A stretch of DNA of 64,000 nt from Combretum micranthum (Eukaryota > Streptophyta > Magnoliopsida > Myrtales > Combretaceae), in the NCBI GenBank assembly GCA_024138025.1, contig JAMXBD010002835.1:94779-158778 (forward strand), read 5' to 3'. The notes below the pieces were generated by a model, which did no database searches, was not told the DNA's origin, and saw nothing but the letters and a program-made list of their open reading frames with translations. Position numbers and translations under genes: made by a program. Below are positions 49,230-59,841 of this stretch, piece after piece (positions within the stretch are counted from its first letter, which is position 1; each line of letters begins with the position of its first letter).

Positions 49230-50440
49230 CAAACATAGAAAGATAGATAGTTCTCCAATGTTACTCTAGTATATCACTAGATAGCATGCCTATAATATTG
49301 CCAATGGAACGCTATTTTGGATCTTATTTATTGTTGTCTTAGCTTCCATAGTTGGGAGTTGGGAGTTGGGAGTTGGGAGTTACTATGATTGTTGTGCTAT
49401 TAGAAGAGGATTCCAGCATTGGTAGTGTTTAGCCAATAGTTTCAGCTGTTGAATCTCAGCTTTCAAACTTTAGTTAACTCTGTAAATAGTTATAGGGAGT
49501 GTAGATTAGTTTTCCATATTAAATTGGCACTGAAATTAGTGTGTAAACATATTACATTTCTAGTTGAAGTTACAATGATGATTTTGACCCCTGCTAATGA
49601 AATTTTTGCTCTACTATTTGTATCTGTAGCTGCAACTTCCTGTTTTCTTCAACCAAGCTATCCATTTGGTTCTACATGGAAACATCAACAAGCATTATGA
49701 TACATGGGACTACACCAAACTCAGAGATCTAACTTGTAGGAGTTGTCACAACAATAAGAAAGTTAAATGGAATTAAAATATACCTTCATCATAGTAAACT
49801 GTGCATGGAGAGCAAGTACTCTAGCTTGAAGAATTGAAGAATTAAAACTTATTTTCAAGTTCAACTTTGTGTCTTTCATTCTTGTGCTTTATCTTTGCAA
49901 CAGCCTTCCTATCTGCTATAATTCTAAAAAAAAAATAATAGAATAAGAAAGAAAGAAAACAACATAAAATGTAAAATAACTTTTTTTTAACCAACCAATA
50001 TAAAATACTTAAAAAGAATTAAATAAACTAAAAGAAAGGAGTACCGCTTTGCATGCCTTGGGTTTCCTTGAAAAGTTTCAACAAGATCATCAACAGAGTA
50101 ATGCTTCATCTTGCCCCCTGAATGGCCTATTGGCAAGGCTAGAAGAAGAAGAAGCAACATGCATCCCTTTCATGGAAATGTTGATAGTTTTGTCCATTGA
50201 CTGGCTAAGGTGATGCAAATGACCATCCATTTGTTGAGTACTTGGGCTAGCACTAAGTGTTCCCCCATTTGCATTAAACCTAAAGCTAGAAGGAATTGAG
50301 CTCATACCCAAATCAAATCCAAATAGTGTGGATGATATTGATGGTGATGTAGGTAACAGTGAAGGAAGAGGAGGTGTTTTCCCATAAACATCGGCATTTG
50401 GTTGCTCTTCAACATTCGCAGAATGTCTCATCATGAATTT
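49230..50440 (-). pseudogene. bZIP copy 4, 5'-truncated pseudogene
   Basis: Sister of copy 2. Exon 1 survives only from about 50425 (EEQPNADVYGKTPPLPSLLP) to the hinge (SVDDLVETFQGNPRHAKR, donor CG/GTACTC near 50045). The start codon, the N-terminal half and the acidic patch are gone, and the break joins an A-rich stretch at 50445-50465. Exon 2 (about 49923-49790) reads IIADRKAVAKIKHK, so the invariant basic-region Asn is Asp. A short AATTCTTC-type duplication then gives a TAA and shifts the frame before LQARVLALHAQF. Exon 3 lies at about 49650-49580 and exon 4 at about 49450-49400. Non-functional. Confidence 0.8.
49351..49381. repeat. (GTTGGGA)4 minisatellite in the copy 4 tail
   Basis: Four tandem 7-base units, where copy 2 has a single unit followed by a changed one at about 13220-13240. 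Confidence 0.85.
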
Positions 50441-50465
50441 TACAATATTTGGAAAAAAAAAAAAC

Positions 50466-51399
50466 AATAGAGAAGAGAAGGATGACGGTTTAGGGTCTCA
50501 AGCAAATATATAGGAAACATAAAGGCAATATTCAAACATTGACTAATTATTGCATAAAGAGGCAAAATTCATTTCAAGCAAGGTGACCAAGCAACGAATT
50601 TCACCAAGTATCCCAAAATATATCCTCCAATATAATATTTTGAAATTCACATTGGAGATAAGGGGACAAAAAATAATAACAAAGGTTACATTTTGTTTTT
50701 TTTTCCAATTAATTTGATGTTAACACATCCCTAGTGAGAAAGTGAATGTAGGGAAGGAGTATGTTACTCCAGCAAATGGAACAAAGGGGATGAAAAAGGG
50801 GAAGTAAATGTAAGGAAGAAGTTTATAAGATAAATTTGTATGGAGATCAAACTTTGGAGGTTATTTGCAATCATTTCAAACTAGTTTATTTTGTTTTATT
50901 TTATAACTAAGATTTTTTTTCAAACCCCAAAGTAGGTGGTTGGTGAGGCCTTCCCCGTTTTACCCAAATTACATTGGTCCCATGAGGTTAGTTGTTTTCC
51001 TTTTATGTTTTCTTGTTTTGTTTCCCTAATTTCATATAATTTCCCAATATATATTAATTTTTGTAGTAATTCGATTTATTTTTTAGGCTTTTATAGAGTG
51101 GATTTGTAATATGATAAATATTAAATGTCTGCTCACTTCATTATAATTATAATTCCATTACAGTTTTATTTCTTATAAATAACTATTATAGCATTTAATT
51201 GATTGACCATAATAATTATTTCATAAGGAATCTTTATTACAAAAAGTATTAAATAGTCATTATTTACTCAAATTTATAAATGAAAATTCAATACTGAAAC
51301 TATCTTTTTTTTTTCCAAATACCTATTTTTAATTAAATAAAAAATGATAAAGAAAAATCCTATTACAAATCTATTCTATTGTACACTTACAGCCTCATT
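50466..51399. other. Unclassified intergenic DNA
   Basis: AT-rich with homopolymer runs. The part around 51110-51370 resembles the upstream-spacer text at 3240-3490 (e.g. AATCTTTATTACAAAAAGTATT against AATCTCTATTATAAGAAATATT), so the duplicated block extends here. No gene. Confidence 0.4.
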
Positions 51400-51790
51400 A
51401 ATTCAACCAAGTGAACTGGTGGTAAGTCTTTAATATCAAAGGTTATCGAATTGAATATTTGAATTCAATATATATATACATATATATATATATATTATAC
51501 ATTCCATTCTTAATTATAAGCCCATTCCCTTATGGTAAACCATTTTATCACAAACTATACCCTCATGTCGTGGGTTTGATCCCTCAAGACTGTAGCTGGG
51601 GTCAACTCACCTGAGGGTAACAATATCTATAGTGCCCGTGATACCCTGCGGGGCATGCGTTAGTTGAGGTCTCGCCTGAAGACGGATGTCAGCCATTATC
51701 ACTAGAGAGCCTGTGACAGTTATCTGCCTTGGCATCACATCCAGAATCTCGGTAGTTGGGGGGGGGTGTGGTGTGACAAATACACACTAA
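51400..51790. other. Unclassified patch, possibly SINE-derived
   Basis: GTCGTGGGTTTGATCCCTC (51568-51586) resembles a tRNA-type B box, and the following 200 bases are GC-richer than the surroundings and end in a G-run (51759-51768). The first part has a TA microsatellite (51469-51496). No convincing A box at proper spacing, no A/T tail and no target duplication found, so the SINE idea is weak. Confidence 0.2.
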
Positions 51791-53049
51791 AAAACCTAAC
51801 ATGTGATATAGCGATAGTAATTATATAATTATTTTTATTCAAGTTGTAGTTATGTAGTTTTTTTTTTTTTTTTAAGGATGGAAGAAGGAATAATCTCGAT
51901 TATCGTTTTGTGATTGAACTAGCCCATTTTCATAATAATCTACTAGACATAAAACAAGATCAAAAGCAATAACCCATTTTCATACATTCTCGACATTTAC
52001 CTCGTAAATACGCTTATAGAAGAGACTCCAGTAGTAATATTGGCATATGTAGCATGTAGTCGTAAAATCACCATTTGGCTGCATAGTTGCACCCCCTTGC
52101 CCCTGCAATTAAAAAGAAGATCATCTTTTTTTTCATTTTTATTTTTTTCATTTATTATATTTTATTTTTATTTATTTCTTTATTTTTTGCAACTGATGAA
52201 GATCATAAAATTAAATGGAAAAAAACTGCAGCAAATAAAATTTGCCCATTTCAATTAAACATAAACCTATTGACCATGAGAAATAAATAAAAAAACAAAA
52301 CCCAACTTCAACAATGAGCATACAAAAGTTAAACGTCTGTTTCTTTTGCAAGCATAATAACCTTCATATAAAAATGTAATAAATAAATAAATCAATAAAT
52401 TAATTAAATTAATCTTTCTAGATATATTTCTGGAAAAGTATATATATCATGAGCTGTTTTTTTTATATATTTTTTTAACATTGAACATTGTAAAATCCAC
52501 TAAAGGTATCTTTCGATTATGGAAAACAGATCTCATGTTTGAGCAACCACATATATATTATATGCAAGTTGATAGATGGCTTTCCGTGTAAAAGAATAAT
52601 AAATAAATATTTATTCTTTTATTTGTTTATTTATTTATTTATTTACAGACATATTTCTTGACCACAGATCACGGTGTGATAACCTTCAAGTGACCGAAAA
52701 AATTTGATAAGCACTTTGAATTTACAGTTAAAAAATTCATAAGAACTTGAATGGTCAATCTGTCTCAACAAACCATAAAAAATAATAAAAGAAAAATAAA
52801 TTAAAAAAAATCCCTGATGGGGAGGTGAAGATTCAAAGGATTAAGAAATTATAGATTAAAAAAAAAAGATTTAATGAAGAGGTTACAGATTACAGAAGTA
52901 TAATAAAAACCCCAAGTGATCACTGGAATGAACATCGCACGGTATTTGTCGACCTGCAGATAATGAGTTTTCAAAGTACAAGTTTGAACACGTGTCCATA
53001 AAGATAAAAATAAAAATATTTTACCGTATTATTATACGAGCATCCTGAG
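51791..53049. other. AT-rich intergenic DNA
   Basis: No gene. T-run at 51859-51873, TTTATT-rich stretch 52110-52190 and (ATTT)n-type repeat at about 52590-52650. The short open frames are low-complexity translations of these runs. Confidence 0.5.
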
Positions 53050-53270
53050 TAAAATATATTTCCATTTTGCTTTAATAATCTTTAAAAAAATGCATACTAT
53101 CGTAAATTTGCTAAATTTTAAGCTTAAAATGTTTCAATTTGCATATATAGGAGTAATTAATTTATATCTTGCTCATTGATTCATTCTCTGTAGATCTATA
53201 AAAAATATAGCACTCTCATCATTATTAAAGTGAAGACTCGTGTTTAAGCATAGAAATTTGGTACTTTTTT
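53050..53270. repeat. Third copy of the bZIP-array spacer, fragment
   Basis: Matches about 335-555 and 24590-24775 (shared CTCATCATTATTAAAG and a TTTAAGCATAGAAATTTGG-like end). It lies on the expected side of copy 4, so it marks the start of what would be a third block. No type A bZIP gene follows it in the window. Confidence 0.6.
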
Positions 53271-54600
53271 CCCTTCGGTATAATTAGAATGTATTAACAC
53301 TTCCTTCAACAAAGAGTAGCAAAAAGCTGTTCACATTCCCGGTGGATATATTGAAACTAAATAATTAAATTCAGTGCTTAATTAGTTGAATAAAGAATGC
53401 AATAGTTTGCATGGAAAAAAGATTTATTAGTCTATCGAGAAATTCTACCTACTGTTATTAATTTTGATGGGGCTAATCCCTTGGATGATTCACACTATAT
53501 TTAATCATGATTGAACCATCAAAATAGTTAATATTTCAATTATTATATCTATTTTAATAATCGTAGAAACTCTCCTAGTCTGTGTTAATATGAAGTAACA
53601 CGTTGAAAAGAAAAAGAAAAACTAAGGCGGAAATTAAAAAAGAAAGAGACCAGAAAAAAAAAAAAAAAAGAAAGAAAGAAAGAAAGAAAAAAATGCAAAC
53701 AGGTAGAATTTTTCCACGTATTGAAAGTTCCTATCTTGTGTTTACTTAATACTTTCAGTTTATATATATAATTTCTCCACAGATTATGTGAAACTTTATT
53801 CTCAAAAAATATCACTCTCTTACTTTTTAAAATACTTGACATCCTGCTTGAAGACCTTGCAATTAGGCCCTAATTCTCTCTATTTTTCCAAGAGTGGAAT
53901 TCGGTTTGTTCTTATCGCTCTTAACAACTAGATATTTATTGGCTCCATATTCACAATCATGACCCAATAAACCACATGCTTTTAGATTTAAAATCTTTGA
54001 AAACAAAATATTTGGGTATGTTTTGGTATAGGATATTATGTCCAACCCTGTAAATACAAACTTAACTGAACAATTAAATTACACACACTATTTTTCATAC
54101 TTTTATGTTTATAGATACAAGGATTGTACTTGTAAATGACGTATAAAATTTAAAACAAACCTTTTCTTAAGCCGTAAAACAATATAAGATGTAATATTAT
54201 AACATGAATTCAATAATATGTGTCATCAACTCATATTAACTATACTTATTATAGAACATACTGAAAATTATTTATCTCATATAACAATATTCAAAAGTGG
54301 AAACCATATAACATTTAACAACTTAAACAAATAACCAATGAATACAATTATTTGGCATACTTTTACGAATAATATATATATATATATATATTAGAAGATT
54401 TGAGTAACAACATAACATCAGTACGTTGAGTCTTAACTTTGGTTTATAAACCAAATTACAAAATCTTGGTTTTCGTTCTAAATATTAAAAAAAAAACAAA
54501 AAGAAGAAGAAGAAGAAGACTGCACACCTATTTGTACAAGAAAAATTCCTAGCTTTGTTTTCCATGAAAATTCCATGCTGGGTTACTTAAAAAAAAAATC

Positions 54601-54637
<37 letters not shown>

Positions 54638-55592
54638 TATGATGAAAGAAGTGATTTTTCTCCAATTACTACCTAGTTTAACCTTAGGGAGGGGAATTAA
54701 ACCCAAACTGGATTACAAAGGTATTAGCATGATGTACGAGTTAAAAAGTGAAACTTTATGAATTTCTGATGGAACTGGTAAAAAATATATATTTATCATT
54801 AAAAAACTATTATTTGATTTTCTTCTCCATAATTAAGGGGGAAAAAAGAGAAAAATATGACCAATTGGTCAACTATCAATTTATTAGTACAACTAGTAAC
54901 TAATTCGTGTTTGTCACTCTTGGATTGGTTACCATAATTCAATCACATGAAAAGGACAATGTTTATCTCATACGTGATAGAATGGAAGAATCCAATAAAT
55001 ATCATAAATTAAGGAAATGACGTTATTACTTTGAAATGGTTTTTTGGAATTTTTTTTTTTTCAAGAATTTAGGATTTTCTACAATTGACTCAAAAGCGTT
55101 GCGGCCATTCATGGAAACCTAATAAAAATTCATTACATCCTCTGCCATATGAAATACCGAGTGGGTCTACCAACCCTAGGAAGTAAAAAATTCCCTAGAT
55201 ACAAATGACATCATTTTAATTGATGTAAAACCTGATGCAAAACATATGGATTAAATGCGATTCTTTATTTAACACAAGAGTCTATCTTGAAGATGCGATT
55301 CGGCCCAAGAATCGCATATATAAGATGCAATTTAGCAAAACTTATACATTGTTGAATCACATCTTAGAAGAGAGATTCAAAAGTATAATATAAAGTTTTG
55401 GAAAGTTCTATAATCCCATCATGTTTTTTAAAAAATCTGTTTCATTAGTTATTTAACGATTTAAATTCATACACAACTATCATTAAAACACTAAGATATT
55501 TAATATATCACTTATTATATTTATTTTAATAGCTATATTATTGACTAGATAGTGTTGCCAAAGTTTATTTTATAATATTCATTTAGTCATGT
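53271..55592. other. AT-rich intergenic DNA with microsatellites
   Basis: No gene. (GAAA)n at about 53668-53690, (TA)n at 54368-54391 and 54603-54631, GAA run at about 54502-54518. A perfect inverted repeat ATGCGATTC/GAATCGCAT lies at 55293-55317. I see no coding exon on either strand. Confidence 0.5.
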
Positions 55593-56760
55593 TGTAATTC
55601 TCCTAATATTACATAGCTTGATTTTAATAAATACCAAAAATATAAAATAGAATCATAAAGAGCTTTAGGAAAAAGCAGCAAAAATTACTCCCAACTTTTA
55701 GCCATTTAAAATTATTAAAGTGTGAACTGATTTGATTATAGTTAGAAAAATTGGAATCCTTAAAATGTAACTTTCATAACAATAGACAATCAATGATCGA
55801 TGATAAATCGATCATTACTATCAACTTCAAGATCCTTCTATCTTAAGTTTAGTTTGAAAATAAATTCTACACTTGTTAAATAATGATATAATGGCTTATG
55901 AATTATCTTTAATATTTTAAAGCCTTAAAGTAGCACTAGAAAATTTATGATTATCAATTATCAAAATAAATTATTTTAAAGATAAGATGTCATAGCCGGT
56001 ATAGAGAACCTTATACGTGAATATAATCAACATAAATTTCAAGAGCAATATAAAGTGATTAATCAATGGAGTCTATTGGCTAAAAATGATAACTTAAGGA
56101 TGAACTGCTAAAATTATAAATACACAACAGGGAACAAAAAAAGATCTATGACTAAGAATTTAGACCTTAAATAAAAAGTTGGATTGCTCCATAATTTTAA
56201 TTATAAAATTTAGAGTCTATAAATGCTAAAACTATAATTTTACCTATTGGGCCCAAAAAACTTAACATCATAAGATAAAACTTTAAAAATACTCAATCGC
56301 GTAAACTTTAAACTCAAGATTTAAGCTTAAAGATAAACTAGAGATATTATAAAGACTTTAAATAAAATTTTAGAGATCAAATTCCTATATAATTGATATA
56401 TAAATACACATATAGCCTAATAAATTACTGAAAAATTCAGATAATTCATTAGGTGACTATAATCCTAATCTATCCATGCAACATACAGTAGAAATCAAAG
56501 CTTCAAAAACCAAGTGTGTTCCATGAAAATTTCCCACACCACTTGCCTTGCAATTTGAACCAAATTGTCTAAAAAAATTCAACTTAAGAAAGACAATAAA
56601 GTATATACACTAAACGCCTTAGAGGCTAAAAATATATACATAACAAACCATCCCTAAATGTCTCCTCAACACCATGGGATACCAGCTAAAAATTGGGAGA
56701 CAACAATTCATCAAGTTGCTACTAATTGATACTTAATAATTGAGCCAATTTGTCATCAAA
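55593..56760 (-). mobile_element. Truncated family 1 LTR, reversed
   Basis: Begins TGTAATTCTCCTAATATTAC, the complement of a family 1 3' end, and follows element C (14868 onward) with shared text such as AGAATCATAAAGA and ATTAAAATTATTAAAGT-like stretches for about 1.1 kb. It then stops near 56760, where unrelated DNA starts. More diverged than the other copies. Confidence 0.55.
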
Positions 56761-56779
56761 GGCTATGTGAAAATGATGT

Positions 56780-57000
56780 GTTAGCCACACACAATTTTTA
56801 CATAGGGCAACGTTTGCAAATTTTGCAAACGTCGCCTTTCTTTTATAATTTGTCACATGAATTAAATGTTAGGTTAAAAATACCATTGGTTACGTTTGCA
56901 AATAACTTTTAGCTTATATGAGATATTGGTTTGATTTGCGACGTTTAGCATATAGTAAACGTTACCAATTTAATCTATTAAAAAAATTAAAAGAATTTAT
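56780..57000. other. Subterminal-type repeats, possible CACTA remnant
   Basis: GCAACGTTTGCAAA and TTTGCAAACGTCGC (56809-56837) form an inverted repeat, followed by GTTACGTTTGCAAA (about 56889) and GCGACGTTTAGCA (about 56938). Iterated GCGACGTTT words of this kind are common next to CACTA ends, but no CACTA terminus or duplication is seen. Confidence 0.3.
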
Positions 57001-57099
57001 TTTATTAAAATTTTCGAATAAACTTAAAATAAAAACGAAGAATCCCGCCATTTTTAGGTGTAGATTTATTAGAAAAATAAAAGGAAAAGCCCCATCGTA

Positions 57100-57560
57100 T
57101 TATTTACTCTTTATTATTTACTTTAGGGCACTTTGTCCATCTCATTCCCATCCAGACCTCACTCCCATCCCGCCCCCTTCCCCTTTGTCTTCCTTAGTTC
57201 CTTGTTTTAATTTTTTTTTTTTTTTGCTCCATTCTCTTTCGACTCTCGATCTCATCACCCTCCATCTCCAGCAAACCCTAGTGGTTGGTTGCTATTGATA
57301 ACGACGAGAAGGCCACCGATGCAAGCCTCCACCGCCGTCGCACCTCTCTCTCCTTCGAACACCACCCTTTGGTGGATCTGAATGCTAACCGTCGCGCAAG
57401 ATGTGTCATCGGCCTCCTCTATGGCTAACTAACACAGCCCCTCCACCTGGGTCACCGTCGACGATGACATCTGTCTTCCCTGCCGTCATACCCAAATCTG
57501 AACTGGATAGAAATTTTTTCCCCTTCACTCTCCTCTGTTCGAGTCAGGTCAGGTATATTT
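57100..57560 (+). promoter_or_regulatory. 5'-leader-like patch of an unidentified gene or gene fragment
   Basis: The composition changes to C/T-rich and then GC-richer DNA with CCATCTCCAGCAAACCCTAG (57261-57280), a style typical of plant 5' leaders, and ends at a possible donor TCAG/GTATATTT near 57551. The first ATG (57319) opens a frame of only about 20 codons. No conserved protein can be read. This may be a leader exon or a captured promoter. Confidence 0.3.
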
Positions 57561-57568
57561 TCTTTTCC

Positions 57569-57593
57569 TAATAATAATAATAATAATAATAAT
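57569..57593. repeat. (AAT)n microsatellite
   Basis: About eight AAT units just after the possible donor site. Confidence 0.85.
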
Positions 57594-57599
57594 AGAGTT

Positions 57600-58261
57600 T
57601 GAATATATCTAATCTAATAATAATAGGGTTGATTATTCTTGGTGGTTGCTTCTGTTCGGTGAAGATTGGTTTTATTCTGGGTTTGTTTAGATTGGTTGTT
57701 GGTAGTAATGTTGCCTTGTCGATGGCTGTTTTGGAGTGGGTTAAGGATTTGATCGGTGGCGGTCCGATGATTAAAGGGTTAGGGTAATCATTAGTGTTTT
57801 TGGGCAGTGGCTGGTGTTATGTTAGAGAGAGGTAGAGATTCACGACTCACGACTGAGATTATGGTTATGTTCTTGGTTTATTTATGCTCTGTTTTTTTTT
57901 TTAATTGAACTTAAACATGTTCTAGGTAATATCAAGTCAGGTAAGAAATTCTCTATGAACATCTATCATAATGAAAAACAATGAAATTTGGCATTAGTAG
58001 TTAGTACTATCAGATTTTACTTTCAATTAGTTAAAATTTAAAAATGATGTATGTTGATAAAGAAGTAGGTTTATTTTATGAAAAATTGTTCCAACTTGTT
58101 GTACAATTATGTACAGCAGTAATATCCTTAATAATTGGGAACCTTGCAACAGATGTCTTAAAGTTTAGGTTCAAACTCAGTCAATTTAAATGATTTCACT
58201 ATCATCCTAAATGTTATGAGAGTGTTAACTTTTGTATATTCTGGGATTTTGTTAGTTGGGT
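57600..58261. other. Intron-like T-rich DNA
   Basis: No protein-coding signal. The short open frame near its start is hydrophobic because of T-richness. It could be intron of the fragment that starts at 57100. Confidence 0.3.

Positions 58262-58321
<60 letters not shown>
58262..58321. repeat. Uninterrupted run of 60 G
   Basis: Sixty consecutive G bases between GTTGGGT and TTGACTC. Either a true homopolymer able to form G-quadruplexes or a sequencing/assembly artefact. Confidence 0.95.
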
Positions 58322-58323
<2 letters not shown>

Positions 58324-58544
58324 GACTCATATGTTTTTTTTCAAGTACTTTTTTAATCTGGGGGACTAAAATGACTCACTGAAAATCGTTATCAATAAAT
58401 TGCATTTGACCTATTCTGGACCAAAAATGAATGCATTTGACCTGGCTATTGACTGCCCTATTATTCCTCAATAATGTACATAAAGCTGCATTATTGCTAA
58501 TGAAAGCTCAGTCATTAATGAAGAAATTATGATATATTATAAAT

Positions 58545-58616
58545 GGGTCCATATCTCAGTGGTAGAGCATTTGACTGTAGATCAAGAAGTCACCAGATCA
58601 ATCCCGGTTGGGCCCT
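58545..58616 (+). pseudogene. Degenerate tRNA-Cys-like sequence with anticodon GTA
   Basis: Acceptor arms GGGTCCA and TGGGCCC pair, the D arm CTCAGTGGTAGAG is standard, and the anticodon arm TTTGACTGTAGATCAAG is that of plant tRNA-Cys except that the anticodon GCA is now GTA (Tyr-type). The T arm is damaged: ACCAG-ATCAATC-CCGGT has one mismatch, and the T-loop TTCGAAC is lost, so the internal B box is poor. Length 72 bases, no intron. Most likely a pseudogene; transcription is doubtful. Confidence 0.7.
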
Positions 58617-59481
58617 CCAAATTAAACTTTTTCTGCCTTTCAGTAGCCACTAATACTCCTAAATTTAGCCTTTTATTAAGGTTGAAACTGAGGTGGTAAT
58701 GTGTTTAGTCGAAGTTTATCACAGGAAACAATTGAAACATATTGTTAGGGTTGCTGCCTTTTGTGCTGAAACTGTAATTATGTTATAAAAAAAAAAAAGA
58801 AAACAAGACAATACTACTACCAAATTAGAGTGTACTTATCCTTGCTAGTTTTTTATTAGTGGACAAAGTTTTAGTTTAGATTTATCGTGAAACTTACTTT
58901 GCATTTTGGATGCTTTCTTTCTCTCTATAATTGATTCAACTGCAAATTTTGGATGCTAAAATTGTAATGGTTAACACCTAACTTTTAATGATATGAATGT
59001 AGATAACCCCATTACATTATTTGAATTTCTTTTACCTTTATTTGAACTTTTGCTTTGCTCTTAAATAAATAGAAATTACCCGAAAAAAAAAGAAAAAAGA
59101 AAAAGAAGAAGTATGCTTTCCACCTAGTGATGTTCCCTCCAAAGCCTTCTCTGGAACAAAGTCTACTTAGGATAGAAGGTTGTTAGGCAATGCTATTTTC
59201 CATAATTATCCTTATTCTAATAAATGAATTACCTATTATTTATTAACTAAATATATTTCTTTTTGACTTCATATCATTAAAAATTGTTGATTAAAATTGT
59301 ATTGTCACTGAATATTTCCATTTAGTTACAGTTACCTTTTTACATAAATTTTATAATTAATATATTGTAGAGACAATTAAAACTAACTCACTCCATTTTT
59401 CAAATTCCAATCCAATACTATGTGACCTTAGTTTTTCAATGTGTGTGTGTGTGTGTTTTATTGCTTTCTCATTTATTCCAG

Positions 59482-59841
59482 CTTATAGAGAGTGCTAATC
59501 CTTTATTTGAGACAGCGGGAGGGACAGCTTTAACTATTTTAATGTTAATTTGTCCACATCATTATGTATCATCCCTTTGCGTGGCTTTTAATGTTTTAAA
59601 TTTTGGGACATTATTTAGGTTGGCATGCAAACAGATCAACATAGGTGGGTACATACGATGGAGGTTGAGTGTGTTAGAAGCATTTGTGATCGTCCTCACC
59701 TTCACCCAACTTCTATACTTCCTCTTGCTTTACGATGATCTCTATAGCAGCAGGTATAGACCTAGGTACCGAGAGCGGCCTTATAGCACAGAGACCACCG
59801 GAGTTGAGTCGAAGACCGATGTTGCTGGGACCAGGGTTTGA
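59482..59841 (+). CDS. Last exon of an unidentified membrane protein, or a captured fragment
   Basis: A possible acceptor TTTATTCCAG precedes an open stretch of 119 codons to TGA at 59839-59841, beginning LIESANPLFETAGG. Two hydrophobic segments (ALTILMLICPHHYVSSLCVA and about 22 residues ending FLLLYDDLY) look membrane-spanning. They are followed by an Arg/Tyr-rich hydrophilic tail (SSRYRPRYRERPYSTETTG). Coding-like composition distinguishes it from its surroundings. I do not recognise the family and cannot find the matching upstream exons. A (GT)n run at 59441-59456 lies just before it. Confidence 0.35.
   Translation, partial: LIESANPLFETAGGTALTILMLICPHHYVSSLCVAFNVLNFGTLFRLACKQINIGGYIRWRLSVLEAFVIVLTFTQLLYFLLLYDDLYSSRYRPRYRERPYSTETTGVESKTDVAGTRV

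Noticed and set aside
51540..51790. SINE
   Set aside because: Only a B-box-like word is present; A box, tail and target duplication are missing, so it was kept only as a low-confidence unclassified patch.
53585..53842. Frame with a long Phe/Ser run
   Set aside because: Produced by poly-A and GAAA repeats read on the other strand.
55293..55317. ATGCGATTC/GAATCGCAT hairpin as a terminator or microRNA precursor
   Set aside because: Nine pairs with a 7-base loop is far shorter than a plant microRNA stem, and no gene ends here.
57599..57787. Hydrophobic 62-codon frame
   Set aside because: T/G-rich intron-like DNA without start context or similarity.
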